Made by a program: the position numbers and the translations under genes. Below, one piece after another: positions 34,154 through 45,710 of a stretch of 64,000 nucleotides of DNA (position 1 is its first letter; every line of letters begins with the position of its first letter). The stretch is from the NCBI GenBank assembly GCA_002105175.1, contig MCGE01000014.1:620001-684000 (forward strand). Direction: 5' to 3'. The notes below the pieces were generated by a model. It was not told the origin of the DNA and searched no databases. It worked only from the letters and a program-made list of their open reading frames with translations. The stretch comes from Absidia repens (Eukaryota > Mucoromycota > Mucoromycetes > Mucorales > Cunninghamellaceae).

Positions 34154-35355
34154 ATGCCAACCATCAACGATCAAGTCTATGCTCGTGTGCATGAAAAAGC
34201 AATAGAACACCAATTAACAGAACAAGAAATTAATGCCATTGACACCGCGAGGCAGAAACTCGACTCCCATAGTAATAATGATCATGTCATCAAAGCCAGA
34301 AGAATATGAAGCACAACTTACATCTCTTTCTCTTGAAATCATAGCATCCATGGGTGGATTTACTGGCGCCTTCCTTGCTTTTCTCATAGGTAAATTGTTA
34401 TTGACAGTTTGAAAAACACAAAGTACTGATAACCTTTTCTTCTATTTCCAGGGAAACGGAAAAACTTCAAGCCTATAAAACTTCTGGCCCTTGCTGGTGG
34501 AGGGTTTTTGATGGGCTCTCAAGTTGGGTTAGTTAGCGGTGCTCTGGCTGGTATCAACACAATTAAGGCTCTACCTGATCCACAACGTTTAGTTGATGTT
34601 ATTCGAGAAGTGCAGTAAGTTCATGACAAATGCGACGAATTCGTCAAGTGACAAACTAACTTGCCCACCACCAACTCCCCCCCCCTTTTCTCGGTTGTAG
34701 AAAAGAAACATTGAACGGCAACAATAACAGCAGCAGCAGATCTCTTCCAACATCCACCACCTCTCAAGAAAATACCGTGTCATCCTCTACATATCCTTCA
34801 TTAGCAGCACCACTGTCGTCACAGAGTATACAAGGAAATGGTACATTCGCATCAGAGGATCCAGCACTTCATGGTGAATATATAAGATCCGGATCAGAAT
34901 TCCAAACAGACAGAGGTAAGGAACCCCTTTACTTTTGACTGATAACACTTCTGACCCAACATCTTCTCCGTTTTTTTTTTTTTTTTTTTTTTTTTTTTGT
35001 AGCTGTCCAGCGCCAGCAACAGAATGGATGGCAAATCAATTCAAGCCAGCAACAATCCACACACTCTATGCAGGCACCACCACCACCACCACACCAACAA
35101 CAACAGACAGCAGCACAGTCTAGCAAATGGGAACAAATCCGATCAGAAAACTTACCCAACTCCGCATGGACGAGGATTCGACAGGAAGCCGCGGATCAAA
35201 AGACTGACGCCTCGACCATTGACCAAGCGAAGGCTCAACGTGTAGTGACTCTTAAAGAACGCGAAGTCAATTTTGACGATCTCCCAAGAACAAGAGAGGA
35301 AGCGGAACAACGAACCACCGGACGGAGAAATCAATGGGGTGACTTGGCTGAATAG
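34154..35355 (+). CDS. Small membrane protein, possibly OCIA-like, with a frame change near its N-terminus
   Basis: Exons end at 34389, then 34452-34614, 34701-34915 and 35003-35355. From the ATG at 34284 these join in frame to 278 aa. The upstream ATG at 34154 opens a 51-codon frame (LTEQEINAIDTARQKL...) that stops at 34307-34309. It looks coding and resembles the start of OCIA-domain proteins, but is one base out of frame with the rest. Two Gly-rich membrane segments follow (IASMGGFTGAFLAFLIG; ALAGGGFLMGSQVGLVSGAL). A Ser/Gln-rich linker and a charged tail ending RRNQWGDLAE complete it. OCIA proteins sit in mitochondria or endosomes. Options: 28-nt intron (34272-34299), overlapping upstream ORF, or base error. 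Confidence 0.55.
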
Positions 35356-36054
35356 ATTAGATTCAGTGTTTTAGCTAGACCATTTAGATAGTATTAGATT
35401 TAGAAATAGTAGCTATATAGTATATTTTATTCTTTGTATATATTTTTTTGAACATGATTTGGTTTATCCACATATATCATTATAATAAAAATAATAAAAA
35501 TCTTGGATTTTTCGATATGCTTTATTTGGTCAAACATGTATGATATGTATGATATGATATGGTCGAAAGAATATGATGGTTGCGGGAAAGATGGTGGCCA
35601 TATATACAGAAACTAATCTTCAATACACAACAAGGTGAACGGGTGATACTGTGTGAAAAGTTCTTTGATATGATATGTGAAAAAGGGATTTCTTTATTTG
35701 GTCAAACTATATAGCATAGATATCATAAAAATGATAGGTAGCTGATGATAGAAATGTTTGTTTGAAAGGGAATTCCGTAAGATATTATAATATAATTCTG
35801 TTTTTAATAGATGAAAACGGCTTATTGGAGGAGGAATATCACAGGAAAAATGTGAGAGTCAAATATACATGCTATGGGTATTGGAGACGGGCGCATTTCA
35901 TACATTAAAAAAAAACCATTCTTTATTAATCAAAATGTGTATATTGGAAAGAGTAAAATGATTGATGGAGTCAATGTTATACATAAACAAAACTATACTA
36001 AAGGATGGCGTGGATGATGATGTATGTCGGATAAAGGGAAAGAAAACGTGGAAT
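35356..36054. other. Intergenic between convergent genes
   Basis: AT-rich 3' flanks. Two direct repeats of TTTATTTGGTCAAAC lie at about 35521-35535 and 35692-35706, each followed by ATGATAT-rich sequence. AATAAAAATAATAAA near 35486-35500 is a likely poly(A) region. No gene. Confidence 0.45.
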
Positions 36055-36882
36055 TTATGAGTCAGGCACACCTTCACCAGGCTCAAAGGTTGCAGATTTG
36101 ATATCAGTGATTGATTGCGCCAATGCGTTATCTTGACCGTCTGTCGATTGGAATAAAGTGTGGGCTTCGTCACGTTCCTAAGAAGAAAAATATTTGATAT
36201 GAGCATTGTTGGTGAATGGACCCTTGTTTGACGCCGTCATTAGTTACCTTTTGCTTGATCTTGTTGTAGTCCAATACCCGAAGCGTAGGTAGCTTGTAAA
36301 TCACATATAGACGATAATGTTCCTTTTTCGTCACAGGGTTATCCAACAGCACGAGATGATACAATTTGTTGAGAGAAGACAGGGGTTCGATATCACTGAG
36401 TTCTTCAATAGAGTTGTTAGTCAATACGATGGTTTCCAGTTCAGGAAGCACAGGTCCTAATCCTAATTCAATTTTTGATATACGATTGTTCGCAAGAAGA
36501 AGGTGTTTCAGTCGGTTTAATCGTGGAAAGTTTCCAAGTACTCGTAAGTCATTGTTGGTGAAGTCGATTGTGTCGTTCAAGTCCTATATTAACCGTCGTT
36601 CGTTAGTTCAACCATCCAAAGGCATATACAGAACCTTATCTCGTCTTCGTTACCTTTGTTCCACCCAAATTTTCAATAGCAGGAATCTTCAAATCTAATA
36701 AAGTAACATATAAAAGTGTCAATAAAAGAAGTATAGAGTGATCACAGTGGATAAATGAGACGACGATACAAAAATAAACGCGCCGCATTTAGTGTATTCT
36801 TACTTCGTAACACCAATTCACGATCTTTTAAAGGATTAATGTGAGTAATGGAATCATTGATGAGATCTACAGTGAGTTTCAT
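36055..36882 (-). CDS. LEA1: U2 small nuclear ribonucleoprotein A' (Lea1/SNRPA1)
   Basis: Minus-strand exons 36804-36882, 36654-36694, 36248-36583 and 36055-36177 give 192 aa in frame. Leucine-rich repeats run from DRELVLRNLKIPAIENLG to the LRR cap (HYRLYVIYKLPTLRVLDYNKIKQKERDEA across a splice). Sequence such as DLNDTIDFTNNDLRVLGNFP, LLLANNRI and IVLTNNSIEEL is characteristic of U2A'. The protein pairs with U2B'' on stem-loop IV of U2 snRNA in the spliceosome. It is shorter than the human 255 aa because the C-terminal tail is reduced, as in other fungi. Confidence 0.95.
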
Positions 36883-37169
36883 GGTTATGGTGATGATGAA
36901 GGGAGAGGGAGTAAGCGTAGGTGATTGGAGGTTGAGATGAAAGAAAGGAAAAAGGGAGAGGAGAGGAATTTGACTAGAATAGGTGGCTGGGCAAATACAA
37001 ACTAAACTCCGCTTGCAATGATGGAAATACAGTTTGGGTAGGAGGAAGGCAATTTTTTTTTATTATGATCATCAAAAAAAGAAAAGAAAAAAAAACTACA
37101 AACAATCTATCCAGAATAGGATAAAAATATAAAAACTATGGTAACTAAGCTAATAAATCAAGCGATAGA

Positions 37170-37361
37170 TCAAGATAAAGGGCAGACAAATCCACCAGTA
37201 GCAGGAGCAACCATCACAGTAGGCCGGTAACCAAAGATATCAATTCCCCAAATATGCAATGTCACCCAAAACAAAAGAGAAAGAGGTTCATGTTCTTTGG
37301 TAGATGGTGGAAAAGAAGCAGAAGGAGAATGTTGTAGAGTTTGGTTACCATTATTATTATT

Positions 37362-37415
<54 letters not shown>

Positions 37416-39161
37416 GGTAGTGGTAGTGGTGACATTGTTGGAAGATGATACGGCATGATTGGTTCCTGGTGCAACCATCGTTCCATTAGTTTTGTTGCCA
37501 GCTCCACCGCCTTCATGCGCCGCTGTTGAAGAGTTGCCGTCTGCCCGTGATACCAAAAGAGACCTTTTTCGCCTAGCTGGAGTTGCTGCCTGTACTATAC
37601 ATGCCTTCTTCAGACTAGCAAATGTGGTATCCGATACATCGCGAGCTTGATAATCCAAAGAGACACCCAGCTGCACCGTAGAAATTGCCCGCGGATCCAG
37701 TACCAATGATTCTGGATGATCATTCTGCAGCCCTTTGCCAATGACATTTCCCGTCAGCGCGTCTTTCACCAGCACATGCATTTGCACTAACCGTGTAGGG
37801 AGTAACCAGTTTTGTCGATTATCCACCGTGAAGTTCACTGTCCATTGGCTTTCGAATTGCACATTACCCAGCATGGCTCCTTGACTAGTTTCTGTGATTT
37901 TGGCTGGCGATAGAAGCGATGCGCCTTCGATGCGAATCAACGGTGTCCGAGGCCATAACATGAAAGACAAGAGGATTAAAAACAATACTGCCAAAAAGAG
38001 GGAAAAGACACGCCATCGTCGTCCACATTTTCTTTGTTGTTGTTTGCGGTGTTGCTGCCATTTTTTGCTGTTCATCATCATTGCTTTCTTGCTGGGACGT
38101 CGTTTTCCACATGATAAAAAACAGCAGCCGATCCAATAACCTTGAGGTTCATCGTCTGCCATGCTCATGTTGTGTTGTTGCTGTTGCTTTCCATTTAATT
38201 TGTTATGCTGTAGATCGACATCGTTTTCTTCATCGCCGTGGCGTGTGACGGAGGAGAGATCGCTTGAATTTTCATGTCGTTCATCATCGTCTTCGTAAGT
38301 AGGCTGTCGCTGTTGGTAATAGTCATCCAGCGATACATCATAATAATCCTCTTCTGCTGAACCTTGGGCTTTTTGACAATGTTGCTGCTGTTGCTGTTTA
38401 CTGCTGACGAGTGTGTCTTGACTCCCAAATGGTCGAGATGGAGGACAGGATGGTGATTTTGGTGTTGGTGTCAAATCCAAGTTGAGTTCAAAGCTAGCTC
38501 CTGATCGTTCTAATGAAGTATCTAAAGGGTGAACTACATTTTTTTTTTTCGAAGAGGGGAAAAATTGGAGGAAAAAAAACATTTAAAACTCAGAATGAAG
38601 CAAGGATCAAATAAGGGGTAACGGAGGAGGTGGAGAATATCTCTTACCAGTTGCACTTTGTTCTTCATGATTGAGGGATAATGAAGAAGAAGGCGCTTTC
38701 ATAAATGCACTGGCAATAGTAAGTCTAGAATTATTTTGTTCACTGATAGGAGTCAACGTATTAGAAGAGAGTTGACGAGTGAGTGGAGTAACACCGGTGG
38801 ATCGAGAGGTGTTTGTGTTATCGTTAGGTATATTTTCATTCTCGTTCAGGATAGGAGACGAATAGGATAATGAAGATGGAGTAAGAGAAGAGTGTGTTTG
38901 AGTTGAGGATGACGATGACGACGACATGAATCGATCAGCAATTGAAAGTCGAGGTGTGGATGATACCACTGGAGAAGAGGGTCGTCGATTATCATGACTC
39001 TGGTCAGAACTCAATGTTTGTGTTGTTGTTAGTGACTGGGTGCGACGCTGCTGCCTATTGTCATTCCTACTGTTAGTAGTTGAGTATTTTTGATTGTTGG
39101 TTTTTTGTTGGAAGGAGGGTCTGGGTTGTGGTTTTGGTCGTGTTGGTTGCTGGTTTACCAT
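37170..39161 (-). CDS. Type II membrane protein with LEA2-like extracellular/lumenal domain and poly-Asn tract
   Basis: Two exons, 38648-39161 and 37170-38533 (minus), joining in frame to 625 aa. The first ATG at 39161 is used (a TTG lies just upstream). The N-terminal 340 residues are Ser/Thr/Gln-rich and cytosolic. A Cys/basic segment (GCCFLSCGKRR) precedes one membrane helix (about 346-365, VFSLFLAVLFLILLSFMLW). Downstream, FESQWTVNFTVDNRQNW, LVQMHVLVKDALTGNVIGKG and ISTVQLGVSLDYQ look like a LEA2/immunoglobulin-like beta domain of the kind in fungal vacuolar Tag1-like proteins. A run of about 22 Asn and a hydrophobic C-terminus follow. Function unknown; LEA2 call is moderate. Confidence 0.6.
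37349..37418. repeat. ATT/GTT trinucleotide microsatellite inside the LEA2-like gene
   Basis: About five ATT and then about 18 GTT units on the plus strand, read as AAC/AAT (Asn) by the minus-strand gene. Out of frame the same tract would encode poly-Thr, so length changes by non-multiples of three would swap the C-terminus. Confidence 0.85.
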
Positions 39162-39981
39162 AACTGACAATGGGCTACGATCCGTTTGATCGAAAAAGAA
39201 AAAACTAAATGAAAGAGGAAAGAATGAGAAAAGAGTAGATGGTAGAAGGCAGCAGTAATATTTTTGGTTAGTTATGATAGAGATACTTTTTTAAGGGGAG
39301 CTGTTTGTTCATGATTTTGCCCCTCTTTTGATTATCACTCCTAAGAAAAAAATTCTTATGCCTAGCCGTGCACTTTGTTTGAGCTGATGCTATTTTGTTT
39401 TTGTTTTTTGTAGTGGTAATTGCAGTCTCGAGAGCAGCTCTTAAAAACAGGAGATACATAGCTCCCTCACTGTGTTTTTTATTACCAACAAGCTCCCTCA
39501 ATGATTCAATGCAAAATACCAATCATGGCTTTATAATGTAATGATTAGAGAATCATCAAAAGCAGTAGAGATCACACTCAGTGCTAAATATAAGTTCAGC
39601 AAGTGCACAAAAACTATTTAAACCCCGCTGAGAGCAGAACTGTAAAAAAAGAAAACGACAGTAATTTTCAGATATTATATGTATGTATAAACGTTTGCGT
39701 GTATGTGTGTGTGTTGTGTAAAAGGCTTTCACGTTGATAGCTTAAGAAAACGTCAGGTTCAAACCAGATAGTGACTGCATACAATGGACATTTGCGAGGC
39801 CAAAAGCTGCCCTAATATATGGTCAACCAATGAAAATCCAGATGGTCGGTCTTACATTGTGTATTTTTTTTTTTTTGTTTCCCTCCTTTTTTAGTGCTCT
39901 CTCTCTCTCTCTATCTCTTCCTCTCCTTTTCCTATACTTTATTTGATTTAACCTCTCCTTTTAATACATTCAGCTTTCGTT
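39162..39981. other. Divergent intergenic region
   Basis: Shared upstream DNA of the LEA2-like (minus) and EXORDIUM-like (plus) genes. TTTAAACCCCGC at 39617-39628, a GTGT dinucleotide stretch near 39700-39720, and a CTCTCT run at 39898-39912 close to the plus-strand start. AGGTTCAAACC at 39755-39765 resembles a tRNA B box but no tRNA folds. Confidence 0.4.
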
Positions 39982-41032
39982 ATGTTATTATCCTCACTCG
40001 GTGCCTTTATACTTGCAGTGGCTGGTGTTGTCACTGGTCAACAAGAACAACAACAGTCATCCACTAATGGCACCACGTTGAATCCTGTTGCCACTCAATA
40101 CGGCGCCTCCTTTAAGAACTCTGGCGGTAAAGTCCTTACTAGCTTTGTCAATGGTAAGCGATCAAAAAATATATCTTCTCTTGTTCAGTTATTTACACCA
40201 TTCTCGCTGCTTTATATACAGCTTACGTTATTTTTTACGGCGATTGGTCTTCTTCGAACGCTACAACTGATCAAAAAACATTTCTTGGATTTGTGGACGG
40301 CATCTCTTCTACATCATGGTTCTCTATCTGTAAGTTTATTTTTTGAAACTGACATAGCATATGAAACTTTTTATTTATTAATTTATGCCCTGAAATACCA
40401 TTTTAGTGAACGAATATACCGGCGAAAGCGGTAGTACAGTGTCAGGACCCCTCAACTTGGCAGCCGCATTACACGACTCAGGCAGCGCTGGACTCAATCT
40501 CACCGATCACAACACCCACAAGAGCATTATTTTGAACGCAATCAAGTCAGGCTACTTGTCTGAAAACAATCAGCTGGACAGCAGCGGCGTGTACATCATT
40601 ATTTTGGGACCAGACGTGCATGATTCTGAATTCTGTAGTAGCAACTGTGGATATAATTCTTATAGCGATCAATTCCAATACATCTTCATTGGCTATCCTG
40701 GTGCCTGCCCTGAAACTTGTACTCCTCCTATGATCCAAAATCAATCACCCAACAATAGTCCATCCATTGATTCTGCTATTACCCTGCTCTCACATGAAAT
40801 TCAAGATGTGTTGACCGACCCCCGCATGGATGCGTGGTCGATTCGAAATGGTGATCAAGTGGTGGAAGTTGGTGATTTTTGCTCGGGTGCTAATACCACG
40901 TCTCAACAATGGTTTGGTAATGTGCAAACTACCTCATCGGGCGCAAGCTACAACATTGAATTCAACGACGCGAAATACTTGGTGCAAACTATTTACAGCA
41001 AGGAAAAGAATACATGTTTACTTTCCAAGTAA
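39982..41032 (+). CDS. EXORDIUM / phosphate-induced protein 1-like secreted protein
   Basis: Exons 39982-40153, 40222-40329 and 40407-41032 give 301 aa in frame. A signal peptide covers about residues 1-19 (ending VVTGQ). The body has the PHI-1/EXORDIUM pattern: VLTSFVNAYVIFYGDWSSS, TFLGFVDGISSTSWFSILNEYT, the Cys-containing FCSSNCGYNSY and YIFIGYPGACPETC. SIDSAITLLSHEIQDVLTDP and EVGDFC follow. In plants these proteins are apoplastic and linked to brassinosteroid and sugar-dependent growth; relatives exist in bacteria and Mucoromycota. The HE in LSHEIQDVLTDP recalls a metalloprotease helix (HExxH is not complete), so a catalytic role is not shown. No membrane anchor. Confidence 0.85.
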
Positions 41033-42199
41033 TTGGCATGTGGTGACGATCTTTATCTATTTCTATCAACAACGTGCCTTTTGAACCCTTACCTTTTTGT
41101 TTATTTTTTTATTTGTATACCTTAGTTGTCACTTTTCTTTCATTTCCTTATCCCTCCATCCTCTCCTTATTATCACGTCTTTGACCATCCATCCCCCTTT
41201 AGTTTAAATAGTGTTAGTCTTATTATCTTTCGCTATTAGATTATCATTGCTCTTCATTTTTACTTTTCGTGTTGTATTATCAATTGTTATATGTGTTTTT
41301 ATATTGAAATCAATAAATATATTTAGTTATCATCAAACATATCAATCTCCTGCTTTTTATCGAAGTTGTTGTCTTCATTGGATTTTTTTTTATGCGCGCA
41401 AATTAACATCATTTCCTAATCTCCTTTTTTGTGTTGCCTTTTTATCTCGCTTTTATACCTCGCTAGACTTTATAAAAATGTGCATTTCAACGAGAGATTC
41501 ACTACTGCATTAGCTATTTCTATTTAACCTCCGCCCCCTATATGTCACAAAAAGTTCTTGTATAAATAGTTAGGCATCACTTTTCTTGTTTCTATTACTT
41601 CCATAAACTACATGACACCAATGTGATGGACGGGATTGCCAGGGGACTTTGACGTAGCTCCGGGATTTGTGAAGTTGGAAGATTTACTGATGGGGAATTT
41701 TCATGCGTTTTCTGGGATGGTTATTCGATCCTTGACCAAAGTACTCCTTGCTGTTTTGGTTTATCAACAACCATTTTTTAGTCTCTCTTGTACCCTTCCC
41801 CGTAATCGACAGTTTGATAGCTTTTTAAAGACAAGATATGCCAAAATTGCCTCATGTACTTGCTTGGGAAATGCTTCAACGTAATGGTCGGTCACATTGG
41901 TGCTGGCACGCCAAACGCTAAAGATGTTGAAAGCCTTATATCGGTGCCTCTAGATTTCAAGGAAAGGACTGGATTTGATTTTCTTGTGCGGTTGAACTTC
42001 AACGTCACAATCAAACCCGGGGGAGGGCCATACCAATCACCAGTCTTTCTTGGCAATTAATATTTCAAGAAGAAGATTAGTAATGTCAACAATTCCAAGA
42101 ACTTTTCTGGTTAATCTTATTTTTTGGTCGTGGTTTATATTGGTCAGGGATATGGTAGTTAGTTCGTTAGAGCATGCAAAAAACCACAAAACTATTCCC
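41033..42199. other. Intergenic with a possible decayed coding stretch
   Basis: AATAAATAT near 41310-41318 is a likely 3' end signal for the EXORDIUM-like gene. Between 41636 and 42060 two overlapping plus-strand frames (82 and 68 codons) show protein-like composition but no start context, splice pattern or recognised family. They may be a decayed element. The rest is AT-rich. Confidence 0.35.
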
Positions 42200-42890
42200 G
42201 TCAAAACAATTGAAATACCGCCCACATGATTCCTCCCCCCGCTTCTCTCTTTTCTTTCAATTTATTTTGTTCCTTTTTTTTTTTTTTTATTTCTTCACCA
42301 TTCAACTTATATGGGGCTATGTTGGACTTAGAATAGTATAAGGACTAGTTTAGAAGGGGTTTCAGCTCAGAGATTACAAGATGCATGGGGAAACCTCTTC
42401 ATCTTGGATCTAGGATCTAAAGCCTCCATTAGTTGGCTTTTTGGAGTCTTCATTAGTTTAGTTTAATCTTAGTTTGTCATAGTTTATATCAGCATTTCAA
42501 CATAATTTATCTTTTTTTTTTTTTTTACATGCTTCAATGAAAAATATTCCGTAAGTCTCTCTCATGTCTCGTAATGCACAATGGATCTCTTTTTTTTTTC
42601 TTTTTTTTTTGTTACTACCATCACTCTTTTTGATTAGTATAGACAGTTGTTGTGCTTTAATAACAAGTTTTCCTCCAGTCTTTATTAGATACCTTTTTGC
42701 GATCGCGTTTTTAAATTAGAGTAGACCATTCTTCACAAATCCCATTAGTCTCCCTGTTGATCTCCCACTTACCACCTCCATTAGATCTCTTGTGACAATG
42801 GATCTCTTGTCATTAGTTTAGTGCCTATCAGTATACTTCAATAAAATATTCCATTTCATTAGTTAATCATTCTCTGACCCAAATGATAAT
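42200..42890 (+). repeat. Family A dispersed repeat, copy 4
   Basis: Head ATTGAAATACCGCCCACATG at about 42208-42228. The core at 42344-42425 reads GAAGGGGTTTCAGCTCAGAG, then ATTACAAGATGCATGGGG, then AAACCTCTTCATCTTGGATC. The tail has sub-units CTCTCATGTCTCGTA and CTTCAATAAAATATTCC, ending near TCATTCTCTGACC. Ends are approximate. Confidence 0.72.
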
Positions 42891-42965
42891 AAGAAAGGCC
42901 GGTATCATTGATCTTTTGTGGGTGCCTTATGGAGCATTTGCTTGCTCCTTCATATCGTATGTCTG

Positions 42966-43099
42966 TTTTTCCTTTGGGTTTCACCCTCTCCCTTTTGCTT
43001 CCCATGTACAGTACTGCATATATATTTTTCTATTTTTCCTTTGGGTTTCACCCTCTCCCTTTTGCTTCCCATGTACAGTACTGCATATATATTTTTCTA
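42966..43099. repeat. Exact 67-bp tandem duplication
   Basis: Two abutting, apparently identical 67-base units, each beginning TTTTTCCTTTGGGTTTCACC and containing ATGTACAGTACTGCATATAT. Exact identity suggests a recent duplication. Confidence 0.9.
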
Positions 43100-43945
43100 T
43101 GGTAGCACCTTCACCTTCACTATCTACTTTTTATTTTTTATTTTGTGAGGCATATTTACGGGAAATATTCATTAAACATGGGCGGATACAGTATTTTCTT
43201 GTGTTAGTCAAACCACGGAGATGTTTAGTTCGCTCGAGTTACGTCTTTTATTCTACAATATGATATTTTTGTACTGATGTCCTAAAAATTAAGCTACTAA
43301 TTTCTTTGATTTGTTTTGTCATTGACTTCTATGATATGTCCTGTCACCAGTGTTTTTGTTGGAAATATCATAAAACATGAACATTTCTTGGAGTGTTTAA
43401 TAATATACAATCCATGTTATGTCATCTTTGGTGGTCTTTCATCTTCATTGACCATCTAATCTCGTACTTGATAGTAATTCATATTGTGTTAAAAGAAATA
43501 ATAATTGTCAAGGAATCTAATGCGGTTTTCACCATATACTGGTTCGCCATACGATTCATAAGAATATCATATATTTCATACGCCGATTAAATGATTTTTT
43601 GATTTGAGGGTACATTTTTAATGCGACACATTATTGTTCTTGGGCGAAGGTTATGGTGCATATGATAAACAATGAAGATTCAGCCTTATAATGTATGTCG
43701 GTACGTAGAGTACAGCATTGATGATGTGCAATTGTATTTATTGTGCCCTAAGTATACGTTTGAAAGGTATGTTCTATTATAGTTAATCATTTATTATGGC
43801 GCTTAGCCCGCATTCTGTAATTTTGTATTGTAACAAAGAAAAAAAGCACTCAAAAAGGAAAATCGAATTGAATTCCCGCTTCTGCACATATTAGAAAATT
43901 TTGCCCAAATCTTTTTCTTTCTCGTGCTCAACAAAAGATTTTACC
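43100..43945. other. Intergenic, upstream of the syntaxin gene
   Basis: AT-rich. TTGAATTCCCGC at 43868-43879 lies 67 bases before the syntaxin ATG. No gene recognised. Confidence 0.4.
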
Positions 43946-45065
43946 ATGGAAGATGATCCCTTTGTAATTGTAGAGAAGTAAGTAAGAAAAATGAGGTGCT
44001 GTTCAGGCAGTCATTAGATATTGAATGCCTTGTTTTTATTTTTGTAGCCAAGTTAAAGATTCCTTGACTAATGCTAATAATCTATACGAATCTTGGAAAC
44101 GAATACGGCAAACTGTGAAATCAGCTAATAATCAAGAACTATTATGGACTGCTGATGAACTTTCCTCAAGCTTGGATGCTATTGAACAAGACTTGGATGA
44201 TCTCGACGAAGCATTAACTGCTGCCAAGGCAAATCCTCAACAATTCCAACTTTCAACAAGTGTCGTGAATATACGACAAGCCTTCCTTGCACAAACGCGG
44301 AATACAATTCAATTAATGCGGAACGCTATGGTGAATCCTCTATCAAAGCACAATAGTTATTCTACGGTAAAATTCAAAAAGAAAACAGAGGAGAGAAAGT
44401 ATTATCATTTCTTGATGTATAGTACAATTGATTTTTTCGTCGCATCGTTGTTTTATATTTATAGTCTTCATCTCCTGATCAATCTGGGAATTTTATACCT
44501 TATCGCTCGGAAAATGACAATAACAGGCTTATTGATAATGAACAACAGCAACAACAGGTAAAAGAAAAAAAAACCCCCTTTCCTCCTAATTATTTGCAGT
44601 ATGTCATACTTGTCAGTTTACTGACTATCTATTTTCTTGATTTTTATGGTAGATGATGTTCCGTGAGCAGGATCAACATTTAGATTCCATGACAGGAACC
44701 TTGGTCAATCTCAAGGGCATTGCAGGGACAATGAACAATGAGATTGATGATCATGTCATGTAAGATGGATATAACTTCAAAGAAAGAATCTAAACTGTTC
44801 TTTTGTTTTTATTAGTCTGCTGGATGAACTTGGTGATAATGTAGATCGAAGTGAAGGACGGCTAAAACGGGCGATGCATAAGGTGACTGATATTTTACGA
44901 AAAGAGGAAGGTAAGTGGAAAGAAAGGTGATACAAATAGCGTCTGGAAATCACTGCACGCCATTGACTTTTGCTTGTTTGTCAAATAGATTCGAAAGCAG
45001 GATATTGTGTGTGTTGCTTGATAGTTGTCCTTATTATTTTACTTGTACTTGTTGTGATAATTTAG
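43946..45065 (+). CDS. TLG1: Syntaxin-6/Tlg1-family t-SNARE
   Basis: Six exons (43946-43977, 44048-44366, 44465-44557, 44653-44759, 44816-44910, 44989-45065) join in frame to 240 aa. The N-terminal syntaxin-6 domain has DPFVIVENQVKDSL, YESWKRIRQ, WTADELSSSLDAIEQDLDDL and IRQAFLAQTRNTIQLM. A Gln-rich linker leads to the Qc SNARE motif (about 150-215), with EQDQHLDSMTGTLVNLKGIA, and NVDRSEGRLKRAMHKV. The C-terminal anchor GYCVCCLIVVLIILLVLVVII is typical, with three cysteines at its cytosolic face likely to be S-acylated. It acts in endosome-to-trans-Golgi fusion. The ATG at 43946 gives the conserved DPF start. The next gene is a Drs2-type flippase of the same compartment. Confidence 0.93.
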
Positions 45066-45710
45066 CCAATTTTTTTATTATTATTTGAAATAAAATTCAT
45101 CCTTTATACATATTATGTTTGTATACATTCCATGAACGTATTTTATCTTTTGTCTTTTGTATTTATGTTCCACGTTTTAGGATATTGCCTTAGGGTTATT
45201 AATGATATAAATTAGTCATTCTACAGTAGCTTGCTGTATAAATCAGAATGAACAGTGCTTTCATCTATTCTTCGTCTTCTAAGTGCTTCGGTTTCTCCAG
45301 TTAAAGTTGACCGCTTTCAAATTTGGATATTCTAATGTAGTCTGTGTCCTATCTCCAATTTCTAAAATAAAAACGCGTTGATTATCATCGTTACAAAAAG
45401 TATATTCATATTATATCAAAGTCAATGAATCTTATTTGTTCTAGCCAACCCACTTTAGTGATTAATCTTTCGGTTACACACAAACTTGGCAGCGAGAGGC
45501 AAAATTAGGCGGTATTTGAATATATATTTTTGGTCAAATCTATTTTTTTTGTCCTCTCCTTTTTTTTATTTTTTTATTTTTATTCTAAAATACTTATTAT
45601 TTATACATCTACCTTTTCTTGATCAATATATAAAACTTCTTTCTTTTTTTTTGTTTTTACCATAAGACATCTCATCATCTACGACCTATATACGCTCCTT
45701 CTATTAGGTC
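45066..45710. other. Intergenic between syntaxin and flippase genes
   Basis: AATAAAATTC near 45089 is a likely syntaxin poly(A) signal. A GCGGTATTTGAA motif (about 45510-45521) and a TATA box lie upstream of the flippase. No gene. Confidence 0.45.
45627..45635 (+). promoter_or_regulatory. TATA box of the flippase gene
   Basis: TATATAAAA, 76 bases before the ATG at 45711. Confidence 0.45.

Noticed and set aside
39721..39780. AGGTTCAAACC looks like a tRNA B box
   Set aside because: No A box at the right distance and no cloverleaf can be drawn around it.
42883..43263. 126-codon frame with two identical segments
   Set aside because: The repetition is the 67-bp tandem duplication; no recognisable protein.
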